This document shows positions 18,457-27,886 of a DNA stretch of 64,000 bases, in pieces (within the stretch, counting starts at the first letter, position 1; every line of letters begins with the position of its first letter). The notes under the pieces are model-generated. The model made no database searches. It was not told the DNA's origin and worked only from the letters and a program-made list of their open reading frames with translations. The position numbers and the translations under genes are program-made. The stretch covers positions 42,350-106,349 of the forward strand of contig NZ_JAERTZ010000030.1 of assembly GCF_016746085.1 (NCBI RefSeq), given 5' to 3'. The stretch comes from Zobellella iuensis. Its GTDB lineage: Bacteria; Pseudomonadota; Gammaproteobacteria; Enterobacterales; Aeromonadaceae.

Positions 18457-19629
18457 ATGAGCGACCTGGCCGACCTTTTCGACACCCTGAGCACCCTGCT
18501 GCACCGCACCCGCGGCGACTGGCAGCGCTATCCCTTTGCCTGCGATACCCTGCCCTGGCCGGAACTCGCCCCCCTGCTCGAAGAGCTGGACGAGGCCCGG
18601 CTGGAGGCGCTGGAGGCCGATCCGGCCGCCGCCCTGGCCTGCCTGGCCGAGTGGCGGCCGGACGCCGTCACCCTCAACCGGCCGCGGCTCCCGGCGCTGG
18701 AACGGGCCGCCGACTACGCCACCCCGCGCTGGAGCAACGGTATCCCCGGGCGGAAATGGGCGCAGATCAAGGATTTTGCCGCCAATATCAGCGGAAATCA
18801 TCCCATACTGGAGTGGTGCGCCGGCAAGGGCCACCTCGGCCGGCTGCTGGCCCAGCAGTCGGCGCGGCCGGTCACCAGCCTGGAATGGAACCCGGACCTG
18901 TGCCGCCAGGGCGAGCAGCTGGCCGAGCGGCTCGGGCTCGAGCACCGCTTTGTCTGCGCCGATGCCCTGGCCGAGGCCGCCGCCGGCCTCTTCGCTGCCG
19001 AGCAGCAGGCCCTGGCCCTGCACGCCTGCGGCGAGCTGCACCTGCGCTTTTTGCGCCATGCCGCCGCCGCCGGCACCCGGGAACTGGCGCTCTCCCCCTG
19101 CTGCTACCACCTGATCGAGGGCGAGCGCTACCGGCCGCTGTCCGCCGCCGGCCGGGCCCGGGATCTCGGGCTGGACCGCCAGGATCTGCGGCTGCCGCTG
19201 CAGCAGCAGGTGACCGGCGGCGAACGGGTGCGCCGGCTGCGCCGCATCGAGCTGAGCTGGCGCCTGGCCTTCGACGAGCTGCAACGGGCGCTGAGGGGGC
19301 AAAATGAATACCTGCCGCTGCCCTCCTTCCCCAAGCAGCTGCTGAGCGGCGATTTCGCCGACTTCGCCCGCTGGGCCTGCGGGCAGAAGGGGCTCCCCGC
19401 CCCCGCCATCATCGACGGTACCCACTGGCTGGCCCGGGCCGAGCCGCGCCGGCTGATGGTCCAGCGCATCGAGCTGGTGCGCCACCTCTACCGCTACCCG
19501 CTGGAGCTGTGGCTGCTGCTGGACCGGGCCCTGTTCCTGGAAGAGCAGGGCTACCGGGTGCGCCTGGGCACCTTTACCGAACCGGCCAACAGCCCCCGCC
19601 GTTATTTGATCCAGGCCAGCCGGGACTGA
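18457..19629 (+). CDS. SAM-dependent methyltransferase (Methyltransf_32-like)
   Basis: A 390-residue protein with an N-terminal helical region and a class I methyltransferase core. The SAM loop is ILEWCAGKGHLGRLLA at about residues 117-132, and LALHACGELHLRFL and LSPCCYHLI follow. The CCYH motif and the GAGKG-like loop are shared with the family of GSTCD and tRNA-methylating TRM13-type proteins, so an RNA substrate is conceivable but unproven. It is divergent from yhiN with a 95-base gap that holds a promoter-sized region. Confidence 0.75.
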   Translation: MSDLADLFDTLSTLLHRTRGDWQRYPFACDTLPWPELAPLLEELDEARLEALEADPAAALACLAEWRPDAVTLNRPRLPALERAADYATPRWSNGIPGRKWAQIKDFAANISGNHPILEWCAGKGHLGRLLAQQSARPVTSLEWNPDLCRQGEQLAERLGLEHRFVCADALAEAAAGLFAAEQQALALHACGELHLRFLRHAAAAGTRELALSPCCYHLIEGERYRPLSAAGRARDLGLDRQDLRLPLQQQVTGGERVRRLRRIELSWRLAFDELQRALRGQNEYLPLPSFPKQLLSGDFADFARWACGQKGLPAPAIIDGTHWLARAEPRRLMVQRIELVRHLYRYPLELWLLLDRALFLEEQGYRVRLGTFTEPANSPRRYLIQASRD

Positions 19630-19766
19630 AATAGCGCCCCGGCCGTCTTGTCCCGGCCGCCGGTCCTGGCCTATGCTGCTGGCATCAGGCGCGATGCGAA
19701 ATTCCCGCCCGGCTCACGGTTTAACGGCTAATGGATTGATAGACTTGGGAAAAAAGGAGAAGTGCC

Positions 19767-20207
19767 ATGACAGAACCCTATCAGTACAAACACATACTGG
19801 CGGCGGTCGACATGACCGAGAAAAACCGCAAGGTGATCGCCAAGGCGGTGGATCGCGCCCGCGCCAACCAGGCCAAGTTGTCCGTCATCCACGTGGATGT
19901 GGATCTCAAGGATCTCTACACCGAGATGATCGACATCGATATCGACAATATCCAGGATCAGGTGGTGGCCGACGCCAAGCAGCGGCTGGAGGAATACCTG
20001 GGCGATCTGGGCTATCCCATCGAGAAAAAGCTGGTGATCTGCGGCGATCTGGCGCTGAAAGTGAACGAGGCGGTGGAGCAGAACCAGATCGACCTGCTGG
20101 TCTGCGGCCACGAGCAAAGCTTCTGGAGCCTGCTCACCTCCTCCGCCCGCCAACTGATGAACACCGTGCCCTGCGACATGCTGGTGGTGCCCCTGCCCAA
20201 GGAATAA
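19767..20207 (+). CDS. uspA: Universal stress protein A
   Basis: A small cytoplasmic stress protein of 146 residues, induced on growth arrest in relatives. It aligns throughout with E. coli UspA: YKHILAAVDMTEKNRKVI at the start, the HVDVDLKDLYTEMIDIDI segment, LLVCGHEQSFWSLLTSSARQLMNT, and a terminal DMLVVPL strand. A good ribosome site (AAAAGGAGA) precedes the ATG. It is the UspA type that lacks a clear ATP-binding G-2x-G-9x-G motif. It lies in the yhiN-uspA-rsmJ-prlC-gor neighbourhood of enterobacteria, here interrupted by several genes. Confidence 0.94.
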   Translation: MTEPYQYKHILAAVDMTEKNRKVIAKAVDRARANQAKLSVIHVDVDLKDLYTEMIDIDIDNIQDQVVADAKQRLEEYLGDLGYPIEKKLVICGDLALKVNEAVEQNQIDLLVCGHEQSFWSLLTSSARQLMNTVPCDMLVVPLPKE

Positions 20208-20212
20208 GCCCC

Positions 20213-20234
20213 GAGGGCCGGCACAGCGGCCCTC
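20213..20234. terminator. Hairpin between convergent uspA and LysR gene
   Basis: Arms GAGGGCCG and CGGCCCTC with the loop GCACAG. It has no long T-run, so termination in either direction is plausible but not certain. Confidence 0.45.
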
Positions 20235-21156
20235 ACTCCACCCGGCACAAGCTCTCCCCCACCTCCCGCAACAGTTGCCGGAACCAGACCAGCGCCGGAT
20301 CGAACTCGGTCAGCGGATGCTGGGCCAGCATATAGGTGCTGTACAGCGGCTCATCCAGGCGGTGGCTCTGCAACGGGTGGTAATGGCAGAAATCCCGGGC
20401 GATCAGCTCCGGCACCATGGCCAGGTAACGGCCGGTGGCCAGCAGCTTGGGCAACGCCTCGAAGCTCGGCACCCAGACCGCGATATGGCGCTCCAGCCCC
20501 TTGTCCTTCAGCCAGTGCTCCACCAGTGTCTGGTTGTGGCCCCAGGTGGAGGTGGACACATGGCTCCAGGCCACCAGTTCGGCGGCCGACAACACCCCGG
20601 GCAGGTCGCTGCCCCGTGCCGACAGGCACACCATGGGGTTGTCGAACCAGGGCTCGCACAGCAGCCGCGGGGACAGGTGGCCGGCGCCGGCAAAGCCCAC
20701 CACCAGATCCAGGCCGCCCCGGGCCAGGCTATCTTCGTAGTCGGAGTCGACCAGCTCGCTGATGGCCAGCCGGCAGGCCGGCGCCCGCCGGTGCAGCAGC
20801 TCCACCAGCTGGGGCACGGCGCCGTGTTCGATGGAGGACGGCACCGCCAGACGAAAGGTGCGGGTGGAGGAATCGGGCTCGAACCCCGCCGACTGGCGTA
20901 CCCCCTGCTCCAACAAGGCCAGGGCCTGGCGCACCGGCGCCGCCAGCGCCTGGGCCCGGCCCGTGGGCCGCATCTCCTTGCGGGTCATCACGAACAGGGG
21001 ATCGCCCAGGGCCAGCCGCAGCCGGGCCAGGGCATGGCTGACGGTGGACTGGGACAGGTTCAGCTGCTCCGCCGCCCGGGTCACGTTGCGGCTTTGCATC
21101 AGCACATCGAACACCCGCAGCAGGTTCAGATCCAGCCGTTGATAGAGGTTATCCAT
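20233..21156 (-). CDS. LysR-family transcriptional regulator
   Basis: A 307-residue LysR protein. The DNA-binding part reads LDLNLLRVFDVLMQSRNVTRAAEQLNLSQSTVSHAL, the NodD/LeuO-like subgroup opening, and the effector domain starts near residue 95. No gene is directly divergent: a 465-base stretch with no convincing gene lies upstream, then a DMT exporter. Its target and inducer cannot be read from context. The start ATG at 21156 fits the family N-terminus (MDNLYQRLDLNLL). Confidence 0.88.
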   Translation of the reverse strand: MDNLYQRLDLNLLRVFDVLMQSRNVTRAAEQLNLSQSTVSHALARLRLALGDPLFVMTRKEMRPTGRAQALAAPVRQALALLEQGVRQSAGFEPDSSTRTFRLAVPSSIEHGAVPQLVELLHRRAPACRLAISELVDSDYEDSLARGGLDLVVGFAGAGHLSPRLLCEPWFDNPMVCLSARGSDLPGVLSAAELVAWSHVSTSTWGHNQTLVEHWLKDKGLERHIAVWVPSFEALPKLLATGRYLAMVPELIARDFCHYHPLQSHRLDEPLYSTYMLAQHPLTEFDPALVWFRQLLREVGESLCRVE

Positions 21157-21621
21157 CGATATTTACCATACGTCCATGGTGATAATTCATTTCTGACATA
21201 GATTATCTGACCATAGAATGTGCGCCACAGACAAGTTAATCGTCGGCGTGGTGGAGTTGTTTCATCCGGCGGCCTGGCCGAACAGGGTTCTGGGCATGGT
21301 GGCATCATGGGGGGTACTGCCTGTCTGTCGTGATACCGGGGTTATTCGAGGTAATGCCGGTATGGCGACAAAAACGGAATGTTCGGGGTCGGGCGGCACG
21401 GGTTGCCACGCTGACAACCTTTTCGGGCGCTATGCCCACTAGTTCTGCGTGTGGTGTTAAACCACTTTGTTTGGGGACGTCATTCTCTCCTTTATGACAA
21501 ACCTGATGTTGGTCCCGGGCCGGTGCATTGCGCCGGCTTTTTTTATGGGCCCGCGGCTGGATCGGCCCCCGGCTTTGCGCCATCATAGCGCCCCACCTTT
21601 ACCAATGATGAAAATTCACCC
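21157..21621. other. 465-base gap with no convincing gene
   Basis: Short open frames exist on both strands, but none has a ribosome site with family-like sequence. The region ends in a clear plus-strand terminator (21519-21544), so something on the plus strand is probably transcribed here: a small RNA, a leader or the remains of a gene. A small hairpin GTGGT-GTTAA-ACCAC lies near 21450-21467. Confidence 0.4.
21519..21544 (+). terminator. Rho-independent terminator before the DMT exporter gene
   Basis: Eight-base arms GCCGGTGC and GCGCCGGC (one G-T pair) with the loop ATT, followed by seven T. No recognised plus-strand gene precedes it. Confidence 0.75.
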
Positions 21622-22485
21622 ATGTCCTATCTGGTCTTTGTCACCCTGTTGTGGGCCTTTTCCTTCAGCCTGATCGGCGTCTACCTGGCCGGCGCCGTGG
21701 ACAGCTACTTCTCGGTGCTGAGCCGCGTGGCCCTGGCCGCCCTGCTGTTCCTGCCCTTTCTCTCCCGGCGCCTGCCGGCCCGGCTGGCGCTGGGGCTGAT
21801 GGGCTGCGGTGCCGTGCAGCTCGGCATCATGTACCTGTTCTATTACCAGTCGTTCCTGTTGCTGACGGTGCCCGAGGTGCTGATCTTCACCGTGCTCACG
21901 CCCCTCTACGTCACCCTGATCTACGATTTGCTCAACCGGCGCTTCAACCCCGGCTACCTGCTCACCGCCGCCCTGGCGGTGCTGGGCGCCCTGGTGATCC
22001 GCTTCGACGGCATCACCGACACCTACCTGCTCGGCTTTGCGGTGGTGCAGGGCGCCAACCTCTGCTTCGCCCTCGGCCAGGTCGGCTACAAGGTGCTGAT
22101 GGAGCGTTATCCGCAACATCCGCCCCAGCACCGGCTGTTCGGCTATTTCTACCTGGGCGCCCTGCTGGTGGTGGTGCCGGCCTGGCTGCTGCTCGGCAGC
22201 GACCGCTACCCCGCCAGCGGCCTGCAGTGGGGCATACTGCTGTGGCTGGGCCTGGGCGCCTCCGGCCTGGGCTATTTCCTGTGGAACAAGGGCGCCACCC
22301 TGGTCAATGCCGGTGCCCTGGCGATCATGAACAACGCCCTGGTGCCCGCCGGCCTGCTGGTCAACCTGCTGATCTGGAACCGGGAAGCGGACCTGCTGCG
22401 GCTCGGCCTGGGCGGACTCATCATCATCGCCTCGCTCTGGCTCAACGAAGCCTGGCTCAAAACCCCGGAAGCCGCCCGGGCCTGA
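21622..22485 (+). CDS. DMT-superfamily EamA-type transporter
   Basis: A 287-residue inner-membrane protein made of two EamA repeats, about ten hydrophobic segments. The first repeat spans about residues 1-130 and the second about 140-275 (LGLGASGLGYFLWNKGATLVNAGAL is the typical segment of the second). The match is to the carboxylate/amino acid/amine exporter group; the substrate is not readable. It is followed by acuI about 100 bases downstream in the same direction, possibly but not clearly one transcript. Confidence 0.85.
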   Translation: MSYLVFVTLLWAFSFSLIGVYLAGAVDSYFSVLSRVALAALLFLPFLSRRLPARLALGLMGCGAVQLGIMYLFYYQSFLLLTVPEVLIFTVLTPLYVTLIYDLLNRRFNPGYLLTAALAVLGALVIRFDGITDTYLLGFAVVQGANLCFALGQVGYKVLMERYPQHPPQHRLFGYFYLGALLVVVPAWLLLGSDRYPASGLQWGILLWLGLGASGLGYFLWNKGATLVNAGALAIMNNALVPAGLLVNLLIWNREADLLRLGLGGLIIIASLWLNEAWLKTPEAARA

Positions 22486-22588
22486 TGGCGCCGGGGTCAC
22501 AAAATCACAATTTAGCCGGTGCCGGCCATGGTAATCCGCACCGGCCTCCTTACACTGGGTCATAGGAAACAGTGCCGAGGAGAACATC

Positions 22589-23563
22589 ATGTTTACCGCC
22601 CTACTATTAGAAGAATCCGGCAAACAAACCCAAGCCCGCCTGCAGCGGCTGAACGAGCACCAGCTCACCACCGGCGACGTGCTGGTGAAGGTCGACTACT
22701 CCACCCTCAACTACAAGGACGCCCTGGCCATCACCGGCAAGGGCAAGATAGTGCGCCAGTGGCCCATGGTGCCCGGCATCGACTACGCCGGTACCGTGCT
22801 GGCCTCGGATCACCCGGACTACCGCATCGGCGACGAGGTGCTGCTCACCGGCTGGGGCGTGGGCGAACAATACTGGGGCGGCCTGGCGGAGAAGGCCAGC
22901 GCCAAGGGGGACTGGCTGATCCCCCTGCCGCCGGGCATGAGCGCCAAGCGGGCCATGGCCATCGGCACCGCCGGCTTTACCGCCATGCTCAGCCTGATGG
23001 CGCTGGAGCATGCGGGCATCACCCCCGGCCAGGGCCCGGTGTTGGTCACCGGCGCCACCGGCGGTGTGGGTTCGGTGGCGGTGCGGCTGCTGGCCGGCGC
23101 CGGCTTCGAGGTGCATGCCTCCACCGGCCGGCCCGAACACGGTGACTGGCTGACCTCCCTGGGCGCCGCCGCCATCATCCCTCGTGCCGAGCTGGACGCC
23201 GAACCGGCACCGCTGGAAACCCAGCGCTGGGCCGGCGCCGTGGACACCGTGGGCGGCCGCACCCTGGCCAAGATCCTGAGCCAGACCAAAATGGACGGCG
23301 CCGTGGCCGCCTGCGGCCTGGCCGGCGGCGTGGCCCTCAACACCACCGTCATGCCCTTTATCCTGCGCGGGGTGCAGCTGCTCGGCATCAACTCGGTCTA
23401 TATGCCCAAGGCCAAGCGCATCGAAGCCTGGCAGCGGCTGCAGGAAAGCCTGCCGCTCGACTTCGAAGACCAGGCCCAGGTGCTGACCCTGGAGCAGAGC
23501 ATAGAAGCGGCCCGGGATCTGCTGGCCGGCAAGCTCAGGGGCCGGGTGGTGATCCAGCCCTGA
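22589..23563 (+). CDS. acuI: Acrylyl-CoA reductase / YhdH-family quinone oxidoreductase
   Basis: An NADPH-dependent medium-chain reductase of 324 residues, the E. coli YhdH length. AcuI reduces toxic acryloyl-CoA to propionyl-CoA, for example during dimethylsulfoniopropionate use in marine bacteria. Visible are the GroES-like N-terminal part (STLNYKDALAITGKG, PGIDYAGTVL), the nucleotide loop VLVTGATGGVGSVAV, and the conserved end LLAGKLRGRVVIQP. GAGGAG precedes the ATG. No DMSP lyase or other acrylate gene is present in the window, so a general detoxifying role is likelier. Confidence 0.88.
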   Translation: MFTALLLEESGKQTQARLQRLNEHQLTTGDVLVKVDYSTLNYKDALAITGKGKIVRQWPMVPGIDYAGTVLASDHPDYRIGDEVLLTGWGVGEQYWGGLAEKASAKGDWLIPLPPGMSAKRAMAIGTAGFTAMLSLMALEHAGITPGQGPVLVTGATGGVGSVAVRLLAGAGFEVHASTGRPEHGDWLTSLGAAAIIPRAELDAEPAPLETQRWAGAVDTVGGRTLAKILSQTKMDGAVAACGLAGGVALNTTVMPFILRGVQLLGINSVYMPKAKRIEAWQRLQESLPLDFEDQAQVLTLEQSIEAARDLLAGKLRGRVVIQP

Positions 23564-23995
23564 GGCATTTGTTCCCACGGCGGGCATGCCCGCCGTTCAG
23601 TTTATTGACTTCGTCGTCTGAACACCTTAACGAAGTCAGCCAAAGGGCCCACTCCGCCGACACGCTATAAAATATGACACTCGCTGTTTCGGCCTGCTGC
23701 GAACATTCACTGGATGTTCGGTCAGGCCGAAACCGCTCGTCGCGGCGAGCAAGCTCGCCCCCTGTAAGCTCGCACATGCCATCCCTGGCATGTGACGGTC
23801 GGCCGGAGTGGACCCTTTGTCTTCCTTTCTGGTATAGACGTTGCCTGTTTAGTTCAGCCTGAAGTTTTCCGCCGTCTGTACGACGCGCCTACCCACCGTT
23901 GTGCCAGGGCGGTTGGTTTAAGGAAGGCCTCGGCCCTTACCCGCCCTTGTCAAAATATGTTATAAAGTAACAAAATCATTTTCCCGGACCCACTC
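23564..23995. repeat. Cluster of inverted repeats in a 430-base intergenic gap (REP/MITE-like)
   Basis: Consecutive perfect or near-perfect hairpins: 23578-23595 (CGGCGGGCATGCCCGCCG), 23606-23638 (TGACTTCGT / ACGAAGTCA), 23686-23733 (11-base outer arms GTTTCGGCCTG / CAGGCCGAAAC with an inner GAACAT / ATGTTC stem), 23744-23759 (GGCGAGC-AA-GCTCGCC) and 23773-23794 (CACATGCC / GGCATGTG). No gene is convincing here. The GGCGAGCAAGCTCGCC part resembles REP elements of pseudomonads and relatives. Confidence 0.6.
23958..23972. promoter_or_regulatory. Zur-like zinc-uptake operator
   Basis: TGTTATAAAGTAACA agrees at 12 of 14 defined positions with the core TGTTATA-N-TATAACA of the enterobacterial Zur box. 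It lies 23 bases before the start of the zinc GTPase gene, where a repressor would block its promoter. Confidence 0.6.
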
Positions 23996-24997
23996 ATGAG
24001 CACTCCCGTCACCACCCACCTCGTCATGGGCTTTCTCGGCAGCGGCAAAACCACCCTGCTGCGCCACCTGCTGGCCCACAAGCCGGAGCAGGAGCGCTGG
24101 GCCATCCTGGTCAACGAGTTCGGCGAGGTGGGCATAGACGGCGCCCTGCTCAGCGATCAGGGCGCCACCATCAAGGAAGTGCCCGGCGGCTGCCTGTGCT
24201 GCGTGTCCGGGCTGCCCTTCCAGATCGGGCTCAACGCCCTGCTGCACAAGGCCAGGCCCGACCGCCTGCTGATCGAGCCGAGCGGCCTGGGCCACCCCAG
24301 CCGCATCCTCGACATTCTCACCAACGAGCACTACCGGGAGATACTGCAACTGGGCCCCGCCTTCTGCCTGGTGGATCCGCGCCAGTGGGCCGATCCACGC
24401 TACCGGCAGCACGACACCTACCAGGATCAGCTGGCCCTGGCGGACATACTGGTGGCCAACAAGACGGACCTGTGCAGCGAGGCGGAACTCGAGGCCCTGC
24501 GCCGGGGCCTGGACGGCTACCGGCCGCCCAAGCAGGCGCTGGTGGAAGTCTGCCAGGGCCAGTTGGACCCGGCCTGGCTGCAGGGCGAACACCACCCGGA
24601 GCGCCGGGCGGCCCATCCCCTGGCCCACGAAGAGAACGCCCCCCGGCCACTGCTCGCCGACCCCGGCCCCCGCCTCAGCCGCGGCCAGCCCTGGCGCCGC
24701 TACGGCAACCACGGCCAGGATCATTTCTCCATCGGCTGGCGCTTTCTCGACGAGGTGGTATTCGACCAGGCGGCGGTCGAGGCGTTTTGCGCCGAACTGG
24801 CGGTGGCGCGGCTGAAGGCGGTGCTGCGGGTGGAAGACGGCTGGCGCGCCTTCAACAAGGTGGACGGCCGGCTCAGCGTCTATCGTATCGCCCCCCAGCG
24901 GGAAGGCCGGCTGGAGCTGATCGATCCCGCCCCCCTGGCCGCCCAGCCGCTGCACCAGCGGCTGATGCAGACGGTGCTATCGCTGCCCTCGTCATAA
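23996..24997 (+). CDS. yeiR: COG0523 / CobW-family zinc GTPase, YeiR-like
   Basis: A GTP-binding metallochaperone of 333 residues (E. coli YeiR has 328). The P-loop is GFLGSGKTTLLRHLL, followed by the switch segment VNEFGEVGIDGALL and the metal site GCLCC within VPGGCLCCVSGLPFQ, then VANKTD for the guanine base. A histidine-rich stretch lies near residues 195-215 (EHHPERRAAHPLAHEE), and a CobW C-terminal domain ends the protein. YeiR is a zinc-responsive GTPase; delivery of zinc to client enzymes under deprivation is inferred and fits the Zur-like box upstream. It is a single gene. Confidence 0.87.
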   Translation: MSTPVTTHLVMGFLGSGKTTLLRHLLAHKPEQERWAILVNEFGEVGIDGALLSDQGATIKEVPGGCLCCVSGLPFQIGLNALLHKARPDRLLIEPSGLGHPSRILDILTNEHYREILQLGPAFCLVDPRQWADPRYRQHDTYQDQLALADILVANKTDLCSEAELEALRRGLDGYRPPKQALVEVCQGQLDPAWLQGEHHPERRAAHPLAHEENAPRPLLADPGPRLSRGQPWRRYGNHGQDHFSIGWRFLDEVVFDQAAVEAFCAELAVARLKAVLRVEDGWRAFNKVDGRLSVYRIAPQREGRLELIDPAPLAAQPLHQRLMQTVLSLPSS

Positions 24998-25054
24998 AAC
25001 TGTCATGAGATTGTCTTAGTCTGCCGGCCACAAGGATACGTTAGGGCCTGGCCG

Positions 25055-26968
25055 ATGAAAGTTTCGCTGTTTTCGATGTTGTCTTCGCTGCTGCTGATCG
25101 CCCTGGCGCTGCTGCTGGCCGGCGCCTTCTACCTGGGGGACCACCGCCTGCAGCAGGGGGAAGCAACCCGCGCCGGGCTGGAGCAGCTGCGCCGCGACGC
25201 CAATATCTCCCTCTACCGCACCATCTCCGCCTACCTGGCGAGCGGCGACACCAGCCTGATGACCGAGGCCGAACACCAGTTGCAGGCGATGGAAAGCGCC
25301 CTCGGCCACCATGCCGGTGGCGAGCCGGCGCAACAGGCGGTGGCGCGGCTCTATCAGCAACTGAGCCACGACTTCCGCGAGGCCGGCAAGCTCTCCGGCA
25401 ACAGCCAGCACCTGCTGCAGCACGCCGAGCAGGAGCTGGCCGACCAGCTCCGGGCCCTGGCCCGCTACGCCGGCAGCCCCCACAGCCTGGCCCCCCGCTA
25501 CCAGGCCCTGGTGGGGGAAATGCTGGCCGCCCTGCCCCGCCTTATCCACCTGCGCCAGGGTTATATCGGCGACAACAACCCCCAGCTTCGCCAGGCCCTG
25601 GACTTCCAGCTGAACGAGCTGACCCAGCTGTCCACCCAGCTCCTGGCCCTGCCCCTGCTGGGCATCTACCAGGAGCAGGAGGTGGACGAGTTCGCCCTGC
25701 GCAGGGCCAAGCCGGTGGAGCTGGGCGAGGCCCCCCGCCGGGAGCTGCAGAGCCTGCTCGGCCGTTACCCCAAGGAGCTGGGCAACACCCAGGACACCCT
25801 GGCCCTGCGCAGCCGGGCCTCGGACGCCCTGGGCGCCAGCCTGAACGACATTGAGCAACAGCTGGATTTGCTGGTGGAGCGGCAGGAAGCGGCCCGCGTG
25901 CAGGAATACCGGCAGCTGGCCCTGCTGCTGCTGGCCCTGTGCGCCACCCTGCTGCTGTTCGCCCTGCTCAGCTACCTGTTCCAGCGGGTGCTGGTGGTCA
26001 ACCGCCTGCGCCTGCTGCGCAACGCCTTCCGCCAGCTGGTGCAGGACGGCCAGCTCGCCACCCTGCCGGTGACCCACCCCAACAGCGAGCTGGGCCAGAT
26101 CGCCACCAGTTTCAACGGCCTGATCGAAAGCCTGCAGCAACAGCAGCACAGCCGGGCCGGGCAGCTGCAGCACGTGTCCCAGGCCCTGGAGCAGATGATC
26201 GAAGAGGTGCTGGATATCCAGCGCCATACCCAGACCACCGATCAGACCATGAGCGGCAGCGTCGACATGGTCAACGAGCTCAACCACCTGGCCCAGCAGA
26301 TGCGCCAGGCCACCGACGACATCGCCCTCACCGCCCGCGACAACCTGCAGGCCATGGGCGTCAGCCGGGAAAGGGTAGAACAGCTGGTACACACCGCCGA
26401 GCAGAGCCAGCAGGCCGCCGAAACCGGCCGCCAGGCCCTGGACAGCCTGGTCCGCTCGGTCGGCGACGCCTCCGCCATCATCGGGGTGATCCAGCAGATC
26501 GCCGAACAGACCAACCTGCTGGCGCTCAATGCGGCCATCGAGGCGGCCCGGGCCGGGGAGCACGGGCGAGGCTTTGCGGTGGTGGCGGACGAGGTGCGCA
26601 AGCTCTCGGGCAACACCCAGGGCTCGCTCAGCGAAATCGGCAACATCATGGAGCGGCTGCGCCTGGCCAGCGACGAACTGGGCCTGACCATCAGCAAGAT
26701 GATGCAGGCCGCCGCCGCCCAGCACGATCAGGCCCAGACCCTGATGGAGGTGACCGAGCAGGTGCGCGCCACCTCCCAGGCCACCACCACGGTGGCGGAG
26801 CGGGGCGCCGGCCACGCCGACAGCCAGGCCGCCGAACTGGGCCGTTTCATGGGGCTGATGGACGAGCTGAAGGGCCAGTCCACCGAGGTGTCGGCCCGGG
26901 CCGGCCAGGTGGTGGCGCGCATCCGCGGCCAGGCCGGCACCATCACCGCCATGCTGCAGCAGGCTTAG
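25055..26968 (+). CDS. Methyl-accepting chemotaxis protein
   Basis: A 637-residue chemoreceptor. Membrane segment 1 is at about residues 5-25, then a long helical periplasmic region rich in Gln and Leu to about 290, membrane segment 2 at about 290-315 ([15 protein letters not shown]), a HAMP-like linker, and the cytoplasmic signalling domain. The hairpin tip is [20 protein letters not shown] with [16 protein letters not shown], the nearly invariant CheA/CheW contact. The ligand domain has no recognisable Cache fold and looks like a four-helix type, so the signal is unknown. No C-terminal CheR-tether pentapeptide is seen. Confidence 0.93.
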   Translation: MKVSLFSMLSSLLLIALALLLAGAFYLGDHRLQQGEATRAGLEQLRRDANISLYRTISAYLASGDTSLMTEAEHQLQAMESALGHHAGGEPAQQAVARLYQQLSHDFREAGKLSGNSQHLLQHAEQELADQLRALARYAGSPHSLAPRYQALVGEMLAALPRLIHLRQGYIGDNNPQLRQALDFQLNELTQLSTQLLALPLLGIYQEQEVDEFALRRAKPVELGEAPRRELQSLLGRYPKELGNTQDTLALRSRASDALGASLNDIEQQLDLLVERQEAARVQEYRQLALLLLALCATLLLFALLSYLFQRVLVVNRLRLLRNAFRQLVQDGQLATLPVTHPNSELGQIATSFNGLIESLQQQQHSRAGQLQHVSQALEQMIEEVLDIQRHTQTTDQTMSGSVDMVNELNHLAQQMRQATDDIALTARDNLQAMGVSRERVEQLVHTAEQSQQAAETGRQALDSLVRSVGDASAIIGVIQQIAEQTNLLALNAAIEAARAGEHGRGFAVVADEVRKLSGNTQGSLSEIGNIMERLRLASDELGLTISKMMQAAAAQHDQAQTLMEVTEQVRATSQATTTVAERGAGHADSQAAELGRFMGLMDELKGQSTEVSARAGQVVARIRGQAGTITAMLQQA

Positions 26969-26984
26969 CCGGCCGCTCAGGCGG

Positions 26985-27860
26985 CTACAACTGGTTGATG
27001 GGGATCTTCAGGTAGACCTTGCCCCGCTCGTCCGGCGGCGGCATCCGCCCGGCGCGGATATTGACCTGGATGGCCGGCAGTATCAGCCGAGGCATGGCCA
27101 GGGTGGCGTCCCGCTCGTCACGCATCGTCACGAATTCGGCCTCTCCGACGCCCTCCCGCACATGGATATTGTGCCGGCGCTGCGCGCCGACCGAGGTCAG
27201 GTACTGGTGCTCCCGCCCGGGCCTGGGATAATCGTGGCAGATATAGATGGCGGTCTCCTCGGGCAGGGCCAGCAGCCGGTGGATGGAGCGGTACAGCCGG
27301 CTCGCGCTGCCACCGGGAAAGTCGCAACGGGCGGTGCCCACATCCGGCATAAACAGGGTATCGCCGACGAAGGCCGCCTGTTCGTTGACGATATAGGCCA
27401 GATCCGCCGGAGTATGGCCGGGGGTGTGCATCACCCGGAAGCGGAGCCCGCCCACCTCGAAGGTGTCGCCGTCGGCGAACAGGTGATCGAACTGGCTGCC
27501 GTCGGGCAGGAATTCCTTCTCCAGGTCGAACACCTGGCGGAAGAGCGCCTGCACTTCCCGGATATGCTCGCCGATGCCAATCCTGCCGCCCAGCTGCTCG
27601 CGGAGAAAGGGCGCCGCCGACAGGTGGTCCGCGTGGGCGTGGGTTTCCAGTACCCAGTGCAGGGTCAGCCCCTGCTCCCGGACGAAGTCCACCAGTTGCT
27701 GCGCCGTGTGGGTGCGGGTGCGGCCCGACTTGTAGTCGAAGTCCAGCACCGGATCGATCACCACCGCCTGGCCGCCGGGCCGGTCGTACACCACATAGCT
27801 GAAGGTTTCGCTGTCCTGGTCCAGGAAGGCCCTGACGAGCGGGGCGTCGTGCCGAGTCAT
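26985..27860 (-). CDS. MBL-fold hydrolase, Blh / persulfide-dioxygenase-like
   Basis: A 291-residue metallo-beta-lactamase-fold protein. The metal motif is THAHADHL, with the later ligands HTPGHTPAD and the aspartate of FVGDTLFMPDVGTARCDFPGG. The phrase DVGTARCDFPGGSA is characteristic of persulfide dioxygenases and the Blh proteins controlled by the repressor BigR. It would oxidise glutathione persulfide to sulfite in sulfide detoxification. No rhodanese or sulfide:quinone reductase lies alongside. GGAGGA precedes the ATG, and a 30-bp palindrome sits just upstream. Confidence 0.82.
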   Translation of the reverse strand: MTRHDAPLVRAFLDQDSETFSYVVYDRPGGQAVVIDPVLDFDYKSGRTRTHTAQQLVDFVREQGLTLHWVLETHAHADHLSAAPFLREQLGGRIGIGEHIREVQALFRQVFDLEKEFLPDGSQFDHLFADGDTFEVGGLRFRVMHTPGHTPADLAYIVNEQAAFVGDTLFMPDVGTARCDFPGGSASRLYRSIHRLLALPEETAIYICHDYPRPGREHQYLTSVGAQRRHNIHVREGVGEAEFVTMRDERDATLAMPRLILPAIQVNIRAGRMPPPDERGKVYLKIPINQL

Positions 27861-27886
27861 GCTGTTGTCCTCCGATGGCGGGAGCC

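Noticed and set aside
21218..21442. A 74-residue protein before the DMT exporter gene
   Set aside because: No ribosome site, no family likeness, and odd composition; the region is more likely non-coding.
23564..23995. CRISPR array in the repeat-rich gap
   Set aside because: The hairpins differ from each other; there are no identical direct repeats with equal spacers and no cas gene.
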